Below, piece after piece: positions 1 to 9,131 of a stretch of 64,000 nt of DNA. Position 1 is the stretch's first letter, and each line of letters opens with the position of its first letter. The notes under the pieces were generated by a model. That model saw only the letters and a list, made by a program, of their open reading frames with translations, had not been told where the DNA came from and did no database searches. The position numbers were made by a program, and so were the translations under genes. The stretch is from Rhodanobacter sp. B04. Its GTDB lineage: Bacteria; Pseudomonadota; Gammaproteobacteria; Xanthomonadales; Rhodanobacteraceae. The stretch lies in NCBI RefSeq assembly GCF_002001125.1, contig NZ_MUNV01000005.1:124001-188000 (forward strand), in the 5' to 3' direction.

Positions 1-899
1 GCAATGCCTTCGCGCGCGGCCTCAGCTCGCTGTTCGTGCGCCATCCGAAGCTCGACGACGACCTGCTCGACGAGCTGGAAACCACCCTGATCACCGCCGA
101 TGTCGGCATCGAGGCCAGTACCGATCTGGTCGAAAGCCTGCGCAAGCGCATGCACAAGCGCGAGTTCGCCGATGCGCCGGCCTTGCTGGCCGCGCTGCGC
201 GAGGCGCTGGTCGCCCTGCTCAAGCCGGTCGAGCGACCGCTGGACGTGCGCGGCAGGCATCCCTTCGTGGTGCTCACCGTCGGCATCAATGGCGCCGGCA
301 AGACCACCACCATCGGCAAGCTGGCCCGCCGGTGGCGCGACGAGCGGCATGCCGTGATGCTGGCCGCCGGCGACACCTTCCGCGCCGCCGCCGTCGAGCA
401 GCTGAAGACCTGGGGCGAACGCAACCAGGTGCCGGTGATCTCGCAGGGCCAGGACGCCGATGCCGCCAGCGTGATCTTCGACGCGCTGCAGGCGGCGCGC
501 TCGCGCGGCACCGACGTGCTGATCGCCGATACCGCCGGCCGCCTGCACACCCAGGGCGGCCTGATGGACGAACTGGGCAAGATCGCCCGCGTACTGAAGA
601 AGCTCGACGCCGACGCGCCCCATGAAGTGCTGATGGTGATCGACGGCACCACCGGCCAGAACGCGGTGAACCAGGTGCGCCAGTTCCGCCAGATCGTCGG
701 CGTCACCGGCCTGGTCGTGACCAAGCTCGACGGCACCGCCAAGGGCGGCGTGGTGTTTGCGCTGGCGCGCGAGTTCGGCCTGCCGATCCGCTTCGTCGGC
801 CTCGGCGAAACCGCCACCGACCTGCGCGTGTTCGAGGCCGAAGCCTTCGTCGACGGCCTGCTGCCGGCCAGCCTTGGCGACGGGCAAGGCCATGACTGA
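1..899 (+). CDS. ftsY: Signal recognition particle receptor FtsY (5' end cut by window edge)
   Basis: FtsY is the SRP receptor GTPase that docks ribosome-SRP complexes at the inner membrane. The frame is open from base 3 with no start in the window; the residues before Val-Arg-His-Pro match the usual FtsY N-domain entry, so the GTG at 36 is internal. The visible 298 residues contain the NG domain: P-loop GINGAGKTTTIGKLA, AAGDTFRAAAVEQL, DTAGR, TKLDGTAKGG and the closing GLGE motif, all intact. The missing upstream part should hold the acidic A domain. A short AsmA-like gene and mutY follow on the same strand, probably co-transcribed. Confidence 0.97.
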   Translation, partial: NAFARGLSSLFVRHPKLDDDLLDELETTLITADVGIEASTDLVESLRKRMHKREFADAPALLAALREALVALLKPVERPLDVRGRHPFVVLTVGINGAGKTTTIGKLARRWRDERHAVMLAAGDTFRAAAVEQLKTWGERNQVPVISQGQDADAASVIFDALQAARSRGTDVLIADTAGRLHTQGGLMDELGKIARVLKKLDADAPHEVLMVIDGTTGQNAVNQVRQFRQIVGVTGLVVTKLDGTAKGGVVFALAREFGLPIRFVGLGETATDLRVFEAEAFVDGLLPASLGDGQGHD

Positions 900-916
900 A
901 GCGCGGGGCTGAGCCG

Positions 917-1981
917 GTGTCGCGGCGACTGCGGCTGATCCTGCTGCTGCTCGGCAGCCTGTTGCTGGTGACCGGGCTTGTCGCGGTCACGGCCGTCTAC
1001 CTGCTGCTGCAGCCGGATCGCTTCACCGCCATGCTGCAGTCCCAGGTGCGCGACGCCGGGTTGGAACTGAGCCTGGCCAGCCCGGCCAGCCCCACCCTGT
1101 TCCCACGCCCGGCGCTGGAGCTTTCCGGTATCACGCTCAACGCCCGGGGCGCCAATGCGCCGATCCTGCTCGCTTCGCGCGGCCGGCTGGCGCTGCCCTG
1201 GCAAACCGTGTTCGGCGGCGCGCCGGTGATCACCCGGCTGGAGATCGATTCGCCGCGCGTCGATCTGGATGCCCTGCAGGACTGGCTGACCGCCCTGCCC
1301 GCGCAGCCGGCCGGAACCCCGCCGAACATCCCGCGCATCGACACCGGCATCAGCATCAGCCGCGGCAGTGTGGTGAGCGGCGAGCGGCTGCTGCTCGGCA
1401 ATGTCGCACTCGAAGCCGGCAGCCTCATCTCGGGCCAGCCGTTCCCGGTCAGCGTGTCGGCAACCACCGCCGCCAATACGCCGCTGCAACTGCGCCTGTC
1501 CGCCACACCGCGAATCCAGGGCAATACCCTGGAGCTGGACAACATCGAACTGCATCTGTCGCAAGGCAGCGCGATGACCCTCGCCTTGAACGGCAGCGCG
1601 CACTGGCATGGCGCCGCGGACGCCTCCGCCAGCCTCGCCGGCAAGCTCGACCATGCCGACGCCGGGCAATACGACATCTCGCTGAAGCTGACCCCGGCCG
1701 ACCAGGACAATCCGCTGCTGCTCGCGCTGAAACTGGACGGCCCCGACAACCACGCCGACATGCGCCTGCCGCCGCTGGAACTGGCGCACTGGTGGAGCCA
1801 GCTCGGCGACGAACAAGGGCCGCAGCTGACCGTGCCGCCGGGCAGCGGCCATGCGGAAATCTCCAGACTCGAAACCGATGGCATCCGCATCGAGGGCCTG
1901 ACCCTGCAGGCCGGCGACGACGTGCCCGCCTCCGCCAGCAGCACCGCAGCAGCCCGACCGGCAGCCAGCAAGAAACCATGA
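917..1981 (+). CDS. AsmA-like inner-membrane-anchored protein
   Basis: The 354-aa protein begins with a short basic stretch and one hydrophobic helix (about residues 5-33), followed by a long beta-rich region with pseudo-repeated patterns such as LELSGITL, LELDNIEL and IRIEGLTL. This is the look of AsmA/DUF748-type proteins, which lie in the periplasm anchored to the inner membrane and are linked to lipid transport or outer-membrane assembly. It is shorter than classical AsmA (about 600 aa), so only the N-terminal part of the family is represented. The start is GTG, 17 bp after ftsY. Its TGA overlaps the mutY ATG (ATGA), implying translational coupling. The specific function is unknown. Confidence 0.72.
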   Translation: MSRRLRLILLLLGSLLLVTGLVAVTAVYLLLQPDRFTAMLQSQVRDAGLELSLASPASPTLFPRPALELSGITLNARGANAPILLASRGRLALPWQTVFGGAPVITRLEIDSPRVDLDALQDWLTALPAQPAGTPPNIPRIDTGISISRGSVVSGERLLLGNVALEAGSLISGQPFPVSVSATTAANTPLQLRLSATPRIQGNTLELDNIELHLSQGSAMTLALNGSAHWHGAADASASLAGKLDHADAGQYDISLKLTPADQDNPLLLALKLDGPDNHADMRLPPLELAHWWSQLGDEQGPQLTVPPGSGHAEISRLETDGIRIEGLTLQAGDDVPASASSTAAARPAASKKP

Positions 1982-3024
1982 CCGCCACCGTGAGCAAACG
2001 CCTGCTGCGCTGGTACGACCAGCACGGCCGCAAGGACCTGCCATGGCAACACCCGCGCGATGCGTACCGCGTATGGCTGTCCGAGGTGATGCTGCAGCAG
2101 ACCCAGGTCGCCACCGTGATCGGCTACTTCGAGCGCTTCGTCGGCGCACTGCCCACCCTGCGCGATCTCGCCGCGGCCGATGAAGACAGCGTGCTGGCGC
2201 TGTGGTCCGGACTCGGCTACTACCGCCGCGCACGCTTCCTGCACCGTGCCGCGCAGATCTGCGTCGAGCAGCATGGCGGCGAACTGCCGCGTGACTTCGA
2301 TGCTCTGCATTCACTGCCCGGCATCGGCCGCTCCACCGCCGGCGCGATCCTGGCGCAGGCATACGGGCTGCGCTTCGCGATCCTCGACGGCAACGTCAAG
2401 CGCGTGCTCGCGCGCTATCACGGCATCCACGGTCATCCTGCCGAATCCGCAGTGGAGAAGCAGCTGTGGCAACACGCCGAAGCGCACACGCCGGTCACGC
2501 GCGTCGCCGACTACACCCAGGCGATCATGGACCTGGGCGCCACCGTCTGCGTGCGCTCGCGCCCACGCTGCGAGTCCTGCCCACTGGCCGGCGATTGCAT
2601 CGCCCATCGCGACGGGCTCACCGCACAGCTGCCCACCAGCAAGCCCGGCAAGCGCATCCCCACCCGCAGCACCGTCATGCTGGTGCTGCGCGACCGGCAA
2701 GGTCGCGTGCTGCTGGAGCGGCGCGGCCCGCAAGGTGTGTGGTCCGGCTTGTGGAGCCTGCCCGAAGCGACCGATCCGGATGGCGCTTGGCGCATCGCGC
2801 AGCAGCACGCGCAGATCGACGATGCCCAGGCGCTCACTCCGTTCACCCACGTGTTCAGCCATTATCGGCTGGACATCGAACCGCTGCTGTTCGACCGCGC
2901 GACGGCACAACGCAGCATCGCCGACAATCCGCACATGCGCTGGTGCAGCTTCGAGGAACTCGCTTCGCTCGGCCTGCCCGCACCAGTGCGCAGCTTGCTG
3001 TTGCAGATCAACGATGCCGGTTGA
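1978..3024 (+). CDS. mutY: A/G-specific adenine DNA glycosylase MutY
   Basis: MutY removes adenine mispaired with 8-oxoguanine or guanine in base-excision repair. The 348-aa product (E. coli MutY is 350 aa) has the helix-hairpin-helix LPGIGRSTAGAI with the catalytic Asp in ILDGNVKRV, the [4Fe-4S] ligand pattern C-x6-C-x2-C-x5-C around CVRSRPRCESCPLAGDC, and a C-terminal NUDIX-like 8-oxoG recognition domain (LLERRGPQGVWSGLWSLPE). The ATG at 1978 overlaps the preceding stop codon and is preferred over upstream in-frame codons, which would overlap the AsmA-like gene. Confidence 0.96.
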   Translation: MTATVSKRLLRWYDQHGRKDLPWQHPRDAYRVWLSEVMLQQTQVATVIGYFERFVGALPTLRDLAAADEDSVLALWSGLGYYRRARFLHRAAQICVEQHGGELPRDFDALHSLPGIGRSTAGAILAQAYGLRFAILDGNVKRVLARYHGIHGHPAESAVEKQLWQHAEAHTPVTRVADYTQAIMDLGATVCVRSRPRCESCPLAGDCIAHRDGLTAQLPTSKPGKRIPTRSTVMLVLRDRQGRVLLERRGPQGVWSGLWSLPEATDPDGAWRIAQQHAQIDDAQALTPFTHVFSHYRLDIEPLLFDRATAQRSIADNPHMRWCSFEELASLGLPAPVRSLLLQINDAG

Positions 3025-3093
3025 GCGCATGCTGCAAGCTTCGTCTCTCAATCCGGTCGCGCCTGACCCGCGCCGCCGACAAGGAACCAGACC

Positions 3094-3372
3094 ATGAGCC
3101 GCACCATCCACTGCACCAAGCTCGGCATCGACGCCGAAGGCCTCGACTTCGCCCCCTGGCCCGGCCCGCTCGGCCAGCGCATCTACGCCGAGATCTCCAA
3201 GCCCGCATGGCAACAGTGGCTGGCCCACCAGACCACGCTGATCAACGAATACCGGCTCAACCCGCTCGACCCCAAGGCACGCAAATACCTTGGCGAGGAG
3301 ATGGAGAAATTCCTGTTCGGCGGCGACTTCGCCAAGGCCGCCGGCTTCACCGCGCCCGACACCGAGTCTTGA
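3094..3372 (+). CDS. yggX: Probable Fe(2+)-trafficking protein YggX
   Basis: This 92-aa cytoplasmic protein matches YggX in length and motifs: the N-terminal Cys in TIHCTKLG, the PPFPG-like segment replaced by APWPGPLGQRIY, and the conserved WQQWLAHQTTLINEYRLNPLDPKARKYL core. The family helps protect Fe-S enzymes from oxidative damage and is commonly next to mutY, itself an Fe-S enzyme, as here (69 bp downstream). A ribosome-binding sequence AAGGA sits upstream of the ATG. tRNA-Phe follows 83 bp later. Confidence 0.95.
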   Translation: MSRTIHCTKLGIDAEGLDFAPWPGPLGQRIYAEISKPAWQQWLAHQTTLINEYRLNPLDPKARKYLGEEMEKFLFGGDFAKAAGFTAPDTES

Positions 3373-3455
3373 CGAAACGCCGCGCATTCGGTCTAATGCG
3401 CGGCTCCACGCATCATCCGCAACCATCGCGGCTGTCGCGTGGTTACAAGGTTTCC

Positions 3456-3531
3456 GGCCGAGTAGCTCAGTTGGTAGAGCAGGGGATTGAAAATCCCCGT
3501 GTCGGCGGTTCGATTCCGTCCTCGGCCACCA
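3456..3531 (+). tRNA. tRNA-Phe (anticodon GAA)
   Basis: The 76-nt sequence folds as a cloverleaf. The acceptor stem GGCCGAG pairs with CTCGGCC (3521-3527), followed by A and an encoded CCA. The D arm is AGCTCAGTTGGTAGAGC; the anticodon stem is GGGGA/TCCCC with loop TTGAAAA and anticodon GAA at 3489-3491; the T loop is TTCGATT. Its 3' end abuts a gene-poor region and a broken RHS gene, consistent with past use as an integration site, though no integrase or repeated tRNA end was found. Confidence 0.97.
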
Positions 3532-3907
3532 TGTATATCAACGGCTTGCAGCGATGCAGGCCGTTTTCGTTTCTAAAGTAAATACTCTCGGTTGCCGCTC
3601 GGTTGCCATTCGCTAGAACCTCGACGCCTCCTCAACATTCCGCACTCGCTTTGTATCTAGAATCGGAAGTTAGCCGGGTGGCACTGCGCCCTATGCTCTT
3701 GAGATTCCGGCACAGTTTGGCGAGATGCTCCAGCATGTTTAGGCAAACCTTGCTTTGAGGTGTTCCCTATTGAGCGCAATGCTAGAGCAGTCCTAGCGTG
3801 GTGGGCTAACCAACCCCATGCATGGCCTTAAGTCCATGTATAGCGCCAAAAAATCTGTATTTAGGTCAGCAATATCCCGCAACGTATCCGTTGCCTCATC
3901 ACACTAC
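3532..3907. other. Gene-poor stretch 3' of tRNA-Phe
   Basis: No coding frame with recognisable product is visible in these 376 bp. The sequence is more AT-rich than its surroundings and holds a tandem CGGTTGCC pair near 3588-3608. It separates the tRNA from the truncated RHS gene and probably is remnant island DNA. Confidence 0.5.
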
Positions 3908-5674
3908 TTAGGATGGCTTGACAGGTTCGGTACGCGGCCCGGTGCTGGACAGCAGCAAGCCGACCAGCGGGCAGCCGCTGCCAACGGTATCGCAATAGGA
4001 GTAGGTCCAGCGCCGTACGCCGGCCGGCGGCGTGCCGGTGGCGGCACAGGCGTACGACGCGGCCGCGGCCACGCTCATGTCGATGGCGCACTGGGCCAGG
4101 GCCTGTCCGCGCGCGTTATAAACCCAGTCGGTCTTGGTGATGATGCCGTAGCTGGAGTTCAGCCAACGCCGTTCGGTGGGTACATGGAAGGTATCGTTCC
4201 AGTCGGTCTGGATCGGTCTCGGCGTGGTGCTGGTCGAAGCTTCGACGCGGCCGGTTTCCATGCCGTCGCCATCGTGCTGATAGGTGGTGACGTTGCCGTT
4301 GTAATCGGTGGTCTGATTCACCAGGCCGTTGAAGTCATAGGCCCAGGCGCTGATGGATGAACAGGCCTCGCAGGTGCCGTTGACGCTGGTGACATTGGGC
4401 ACACCCAGGAACGTGGCGAAGGCATGGTGGCGTGACGTGCCCAAGGGATCGAGCACATCGGCCGAGCCGTCGCTGTTGTAGCCGATGGTGTACGAACCCA
4501 CGCCCCCAGCCAGCTGGTTGTTCGTGGCCTGGCCGGCCGCGTTGTAGCTGTAGCTCATGTAGCGGACGTTGTTCTCGTCGACGATGCCGGTGAGCAAGCC
4601 CGGTGTGGTTGCACCACCGCTGTAGGCCGACTCGTTGTAGAGGTAGGTCAGTACGCTCGTGTCGGGATAGGTCACCGTGGCGAGGTCGCCGGCGCTGTTG
4701 TAGCCGTAGCTGTAACTCCCGCCATCGGGCGCAGTGACGTGATTGATCAGACCGCTGCTGTTGTAGGTCAGCTGGATCGTCCGCTGCGAAGCGTCGGTGA
4801 CCGTGATCAGGTAGCCCGGACCGGGCGCGACGGACGCAGGCGTGCTGGTCGTGCTGTAGGTCAGCGTGGTGGTGAACCCGTCCTGGTACTGGATGCTGAT
4901 CAGGTGACCGGTGGCGTCGTACTGCTCGGTGCTGCGCGTGTCGACGCGCTGTAGCGTCCAGCCGGTGGGACTGCCGCTGGTGTTGGTCTGTTCGGTCAGC
5001 GCATCCGGAATATCGGGTTCGCCCGCCCATGCGCCGCTCATCAGCGAATACGTACTGACCCGACCATCTTCGCGAGTGACGGTGACTGTTCCTTTGCCTG
5101 CCGTGCCAGGAACATAGCTGATGTGGCTGGAGTAAGCGTGACGCCAGTGCTGGCCGAACGTATCGACGCCGGCGCTGGGATCGCTGTTGTAATAACGATC
5201 GAACTTCAGCCAGTGACCGGCGTGGAAATCCTCTTCACGACGAAAGACGTTGCCTGTGCCAACGTCGATGGGGTCGGCGGCGCAGTTGCACTTATTGGGG
5301 GAGCCGTTGGCTTTGCCGGAAGAAGGTGCAGTCGGAGGAGGACACCACCAAGTATTGCCGCCGCCATAGTTAGGATTGCAGATACCTTGTGCGGTATTGC
5401 ACACTCCAAGCACCCAAGCTCCTTCCAGGTGTCCATCCGCGGGAGAGCTATTGATATAGACGTGACATGGGGCAGTAATTATCAAAGTCGGATATTGCGA
5501 TTCAACCAACGGCACCATTTGAGTTTGACAGTGGTTTTCAGCGCCACTGTATGTTTGCCCGCTAGTGATGCCGGGTGGACACCATCCACTATCGGCCATC
5601 GCTGAGGTGACGTGCATGGCAGCGCACAGAAACAGACCGAACAGCAGCCCAAAACGCCTCTTGCTTCGCGACAT
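3908..5674 (-). pseudogene. RHS/YD-repeat secreted protein, 3'-truncated
   Basis: The 588-aa product starts with a signal peptide (MSRSKRRFGLLFGLFLCAAM, cleavage near MADSG), a Cys/Pro/Gly-rich linker with WWCPPPTAP, then the DUF6531-like entry CAADPIDVGTGNVFRREEDF and a series of YD-type repeats (LTYNSSGLINHVTAPDGGSYSYGYNSAGDLATVTYPD). RHS proteins build a beta-barrel shell around a C-terminal toxin and normally run to about 1400 aa. This one stops at TGPRT-EPVKPS, in mid-repeat, with no core-ending DPxGL motif or toxin tip. The ATG at 5674 has GGGGGA upstream and precedes the signal peptide; the longer open frame further upstream is non-coding. Truncation next to tRNA-Phe suggests deletion during island turnover. 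Confidence 0.8.
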
Positions 5675-5810
5675 ACGTCCCCCATCCCTGCGGTAACTTG
5701 GCTTGCGTTGGTTTGGTTCACGCGGACGGTGAACACCCCTGTAAGTGCGCTTTATAGCAAATTCGCGCCACAGCCGATGGCACTTGGATCCAAGAGACGA
5801 TCCGCCCAAT

Positions 5811-5835
5811 GAGAAAGGCCCCCTTTCAGGGGCCA
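5811..5835 (-). terminator. Rho-independent terminator of the metal-efflux operon
   Basis: On the minus strand GGCCCC-TGAAA-GGGGGCC is followed by TTTCTC. It lies about 175 bp beyond the stop of the RND pump gene and before the RHS promoter region. Confidence 0.65.
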
Positions 5836-6011
5836 GTGAACCGGGCAACGGCTTGCTTACGGCTCGGGGAAGCTCGGAGCGTCGGCGGCGAATAAGGGGG
5901 CTGACGCAAGTGAACTGGCTTGCCGCCCAGCACAATTCATCGCGCCCACGATAACGAACCATGCGGGCGATAAGCACTCCTAAAGAACGCTCATCGCCTG
6001 CTGGCGCTGCA

Positions 6012-9000
6012 TCACACCTCCAACCGATCGTCCGGCCGCGCCACCAGTGCATACAGCACCGGCATCAGGAAGATGCTGATCAGCAATCGCGTGAACAGGC
6101 CGCTGACGATGACCAGGGCGAACGGTTTCTGGGTATCCGTGCCGACGCCGGTGGCCAGCGCCGCGGGCAGCAGGCCCAGTGCCGCCACCAGCGCGGTCAT
6201 CATGATCGGGCGCAGGCGCAGGATCGCGCCTTCGCGGATCGCTTCGTTGAGGCTGGTGCCGCCGCGGCGCAGTTCGTTGACGTAGGAGATGTAGACGACG
6301 GCCGTCTGTACCGAGACGCCGAACAGGGCCAGGAAGCCGATGCCGGAGGACACCGAGAACGGCGTGCCGGTAAGCCACAGCGCCACGATGCCGCCCACCG
6401 GCGCCGACAGCAGCACGCCGATCACGGTGATGAACGGGAACTTGAAGTTGCTGTAGAGGGTGAACAGCAGCAGGAAGATCAGCGCCAGGGTCAGCGGCAG
6501 GATCACATTGAGCTGCGCGCGCGACGCCGTGTATTCGGTGTATTCGCCGCCCCAGTCCAGGTGGTAGCCCTGCGGCAGGCTGACCTTCCGGTTGACCTGC
6601 GCGATCGCGTCTTCCACCGCGCCGGCCAGGTCGCGCCCTTCCACCGAGAACTGCACGCCGATGTAGCGCGAGTTGTACTGGCGATAGATGAAGGAGGCGC
6701 CGTTGGTGACCTGGATGTCGGCGAACTCCTTGAGCGGAAGCTGCTGCCCGCCGGGCGTGGCCACCAGGATGTTGCCGATCTCCTCGGGATTGTCGCGGTA
6801 CTGGTGGTCGAGGCGCACGACGAGGTCGAACTGCTTCTCGCCCTGCATCACCTCGGTGGCCACGTCGCCGCCGATCGCGGTGGTGATCAGGCCATTGATG
6901 TCGTCGACGTTCAGGCCGTAACGGGCGATCCTGGCGCGATCGATCTTGATGGCCAGGCTGGGCTGGCCGAGTTCCTGCACCAGGGTCACGTCATGGATGC
7001 CGCGCACCTGCTCCAGGATTTTCTTGATCGACTTGCCCTTCTGTTCGAGCGTATTCAGGTCGGCGCCGAAGACCTTGACCGCCAGCGCGCTCTTCAGGCC
7101 GGTCTCCGCCTCGTCCACCGCATCCTCGGCCGGCTGGGTGTAGTTGAAGGTGATGCCGGGGAAGGCGAGCAGCTTCTTGTTGATCGCCTCGATCAGCGCA
7201 GCCTTGGTGCGGTATGCGCCGTTCCACTCCGAATAGGGCTTGAGGCCCACGTAGAACTCGACGTTGAAGAAGCCGGTCGAATCCGTGCCGTCGTCGGGCC
7301 GGCCCAGTTCCGAGGCGACTGTGGTGACCTCGGGGAACGAGCGCAGGATGTCGCGCACCTTGGGCGTGATCCTGGCCGACTCGTCGAACGAGATGGTGTA
7401 AGGCATGGTTGCGCGCACCCACAGCGCGCCCTCGTCCAGCTGCGGCATGAACTCGGCGCCGATGCGCGGTATCAGCATCAGCGAAACGGCGAGCACGATG
7501 GCCGAGGCGATCGTGGTTCCCCATGGGCGCGCGAGGCAGAAATCGAGACCCTTGATGTAAGCCGACTTGATCGCCTCGAAGATGCGGTTGCGCCGTTCCT
7601 GCACGCCCTTGCGCATGAACCACGCGCACAGCACCGGCAGCAGGGTCAGCGTGACGATCAACGAGCCGACCAGGGCGAACACCATGGTGTCGGCCATCGG
7701 CTTGAACAGCGTGCCGGAAGGCCCGGACAGCACATAGATCGGCAGGAAGCTGACCACGATCACCGCGACCGCGTAGAACAGCGGGCGATCCACTTCGGCC
7801 GCCGCGTCCTTGATGATCTCCCTGACGTTGAGCGGGGTTCCCTTGCGCTCGGCGATCTGGCGGAAGATGTTTTCCACCATCACCACCGCGCCATCGACCA
7901 GGATGCCGAAATCGATCGCGCCGATGGAGAGCAGGTTGGCCGATGCATTCTGCAGATCGAGGCAGATGAACGCGAACAGCAGGGCCAGCGGAATGGTGGT
8001 GGCGACGATCAGGCCCGCACGGACGTCGTAGAGAAAGAAGATCAGGATCACGACGACCAGCAGCATGCCGCGCAGCAGGTTGTCTTCCACTACCTTCGTG
8101 GTCAGCGCGATCAGGTCGGTGCGATCGTAGAACGGCACGACCTTGATGTCCTTGGGCAGGATCTGGTCGTTGAGCTCCCTGGTTTTCGCCTCGACCCGCT
8201 TCAGCACGTCCTGGGTCTTCTCGCCGGTGCGCAGCAGGATCACGCCCTCCACCGCGTCGTCCTGTTTCTCGAAACCGAACTCGCCCAGGCGCGGAGCGAT
8301 GCCGATGACTACACGACCGACATCCTTGAGCAGGACCGGGGTGCCGTTGTGCACCGCCAGCACCACGTTGCCGATATCTTCCACGGTGTTCAGGCGCCCT
8401 TCGCCGCGCACGTAATAGAACTGGCTGCCCTGCGTGTAGAAGCCGCCGCCGGCATTGCTGTTGTTGGCGGCCAGCGCCGCCTCCACCTGCACCGCCGACA
8501 GGCCGACGCCGGCGATTTTCGCCGGGTCCAGCAACACCTGGTATTGCATGGTGCCGCCGCCGAAACCCGAATCGTCCGCCACACCGGGCACGGACCTGTA
8601 CTGCGGCTCGATGATCCAGTCCTCGAAGGTCTTCAGCTCCATCGGCGGGCGGTCGGAGCTCTGCAGCACGTAGCGGTAGATCAGCCCCGATGGCGCGGAC
8701 AGCGGCGACACCGAAGGCGTCACGCCTGCCGGCAGGCTCAGGCTCGGCAAACGGTTGAACACTTCCTGGCGGGTGGGCAGGTCGCCGGCACCGTTGTTGA
8801 AGGTGATGATGACGTCGGACAGGCCATACAGCGAGATCGAGCGGACGTTCGCCGAATTCGGGATGCCGGTCATGCCGAGCTCGACCGGTACGGTGATCAG
8901 CCGCTCCACTTCCTCGGCGGCATGGCCGGGCCACTGCGTGATGATCTCGACGATCGGCGGCGAAAGATCCGGATACGCATCCACCGGCAGGCGCTGCAGC

Positions 9001-9131
9001 GAGCGCGCTCCGGATCCGACCAGCAACAGGGTCATCAGGATGACGAGGATGGGTTGCCCCAGCGAGGCGCCCACCAGCCGGTTCATGAACGACGCCGTCC
9101 GCGACGGCGCTGGCAGCTGCTGGTCGCTCAT
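6012..9131 (-). CDS. CzcA-type heavy-metal efflux RND pump
   Basis: This 1039-aa inner-membrane proton antiporter has the RND plan: TM1 near residues 25-45, a large periplasmic loop, a TM2-6 block (ILIFFLYDVRAGLIVATTIPLALL), and a second loop plus TM block ending at LMPVLYALVA. The TM4 relay is DFGILVDGAVVMVEN, with the two Asp and the Glu that define the CzcA/NccA/CnrA branch. CusA-type Cu/Ag pumps differ there, so divalent metals (Zn, Cd, Co or Ni) are the better guess. Its ATG overlaps the stop of the adaptor gene (ATGA). No metal-sensing regulator gene is visible beside the operon. Confidence 0.92.
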   Translation of the reverse strand: MSDQQLPAPSRTASFMNRLVGASLGQPILVILMTLLLVGSGARSLQRLPVDAYPDLSPPIVEIITQWPGHAAEEVERLITVPVELGMTGIPNSANVRSISLYGLSDVIITFNNGAGDLPTRQEVFNRLPSLSLPAGVTPSVSPLSAPSGLIYRYVLQSSDRPPMELKTFEDWIIEPQYRSVPGVADDSGFGGGTMQYQVLLDPAKIAGVGLSAVQVEAALAANNSNAGGGFYTQGSQFYYVRGEGRLNTVEDIGNVVLAVHNGTPVLLKDVGRVVIGIAPRLGEFGFEKQDDAVEGVILLRTGEKTQDVLKRVEAKTRELNDQILPKDIKVVPFYDRTDLIALTTKVVEDNLLRGMLLVVVILIFFLYDVRAGLIVATTIPLALLFAFICLDLQNASANLLSIGAIDFGILVDGAVVMVENIFRQIAERKGTPLNVREIIKDAAAEVDRPLFYAVAVIVVSFLPIYVLSGPSGTLFKPMADTMVFALVGSLIVTLTLLPVLCAWFMRKGVQERRNRIFEAIKSAYIKGLDFCLARPWGTTIASAIVLAVSLMLIPRIGAEFMPQLDEGALWVRATMPYTISFDESARITPKVRDILRSFPEVTTVASELGRPDDGTDSTGFFNVEFYVGLKPYSEWNGAYRTKAALIEAINKKLLAFPGITFNYTQPAEDAVDEAETGLKSALAVKVFGADLNTLEQKGKSIKKILEQVRGIHDVTLVQELGQPSLAIKIDRARIARYGLNVDDINGLITTAIGGDVATEVMQGEKQFDLVVRLDHQYRDNPEEIGNILVATPGGQQLPLKEFADIQVTNGASFIYRQYNSRYIGVQFSVEGRDLAGAVEDAIAQVNRKVSLPQGYHLDWGGEYTEYTASRAQLNVILPLTLALIFLLLFTLYSNFKFPFITVIGVLLSAPVGGIVALWLTGTPFSVSSGIGFLALFGVSVQTAVVYISYVNELRRGGTSLNEAIREGAILRLRPIMMTALVAALGLLPAALATGVGTDTQKPFALVIVSGLFTRLLISIFLMPVLYALVARPDDRLEV

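Noticed and set aside
3456..6011. A complete integrative element bounded by a repeated tRNA-Phe end
   Set aside because: No second copy of the tRNA 3' end and no integrase gene were found, so only island debris can be claimed.
3908..6052. Longer version of the RHS gene starting at 6052
   Set aside because: The extra 126 residues are Arg-rich, overlap the efflux operon's 3' end and terminator, and would bury the signal peptide.
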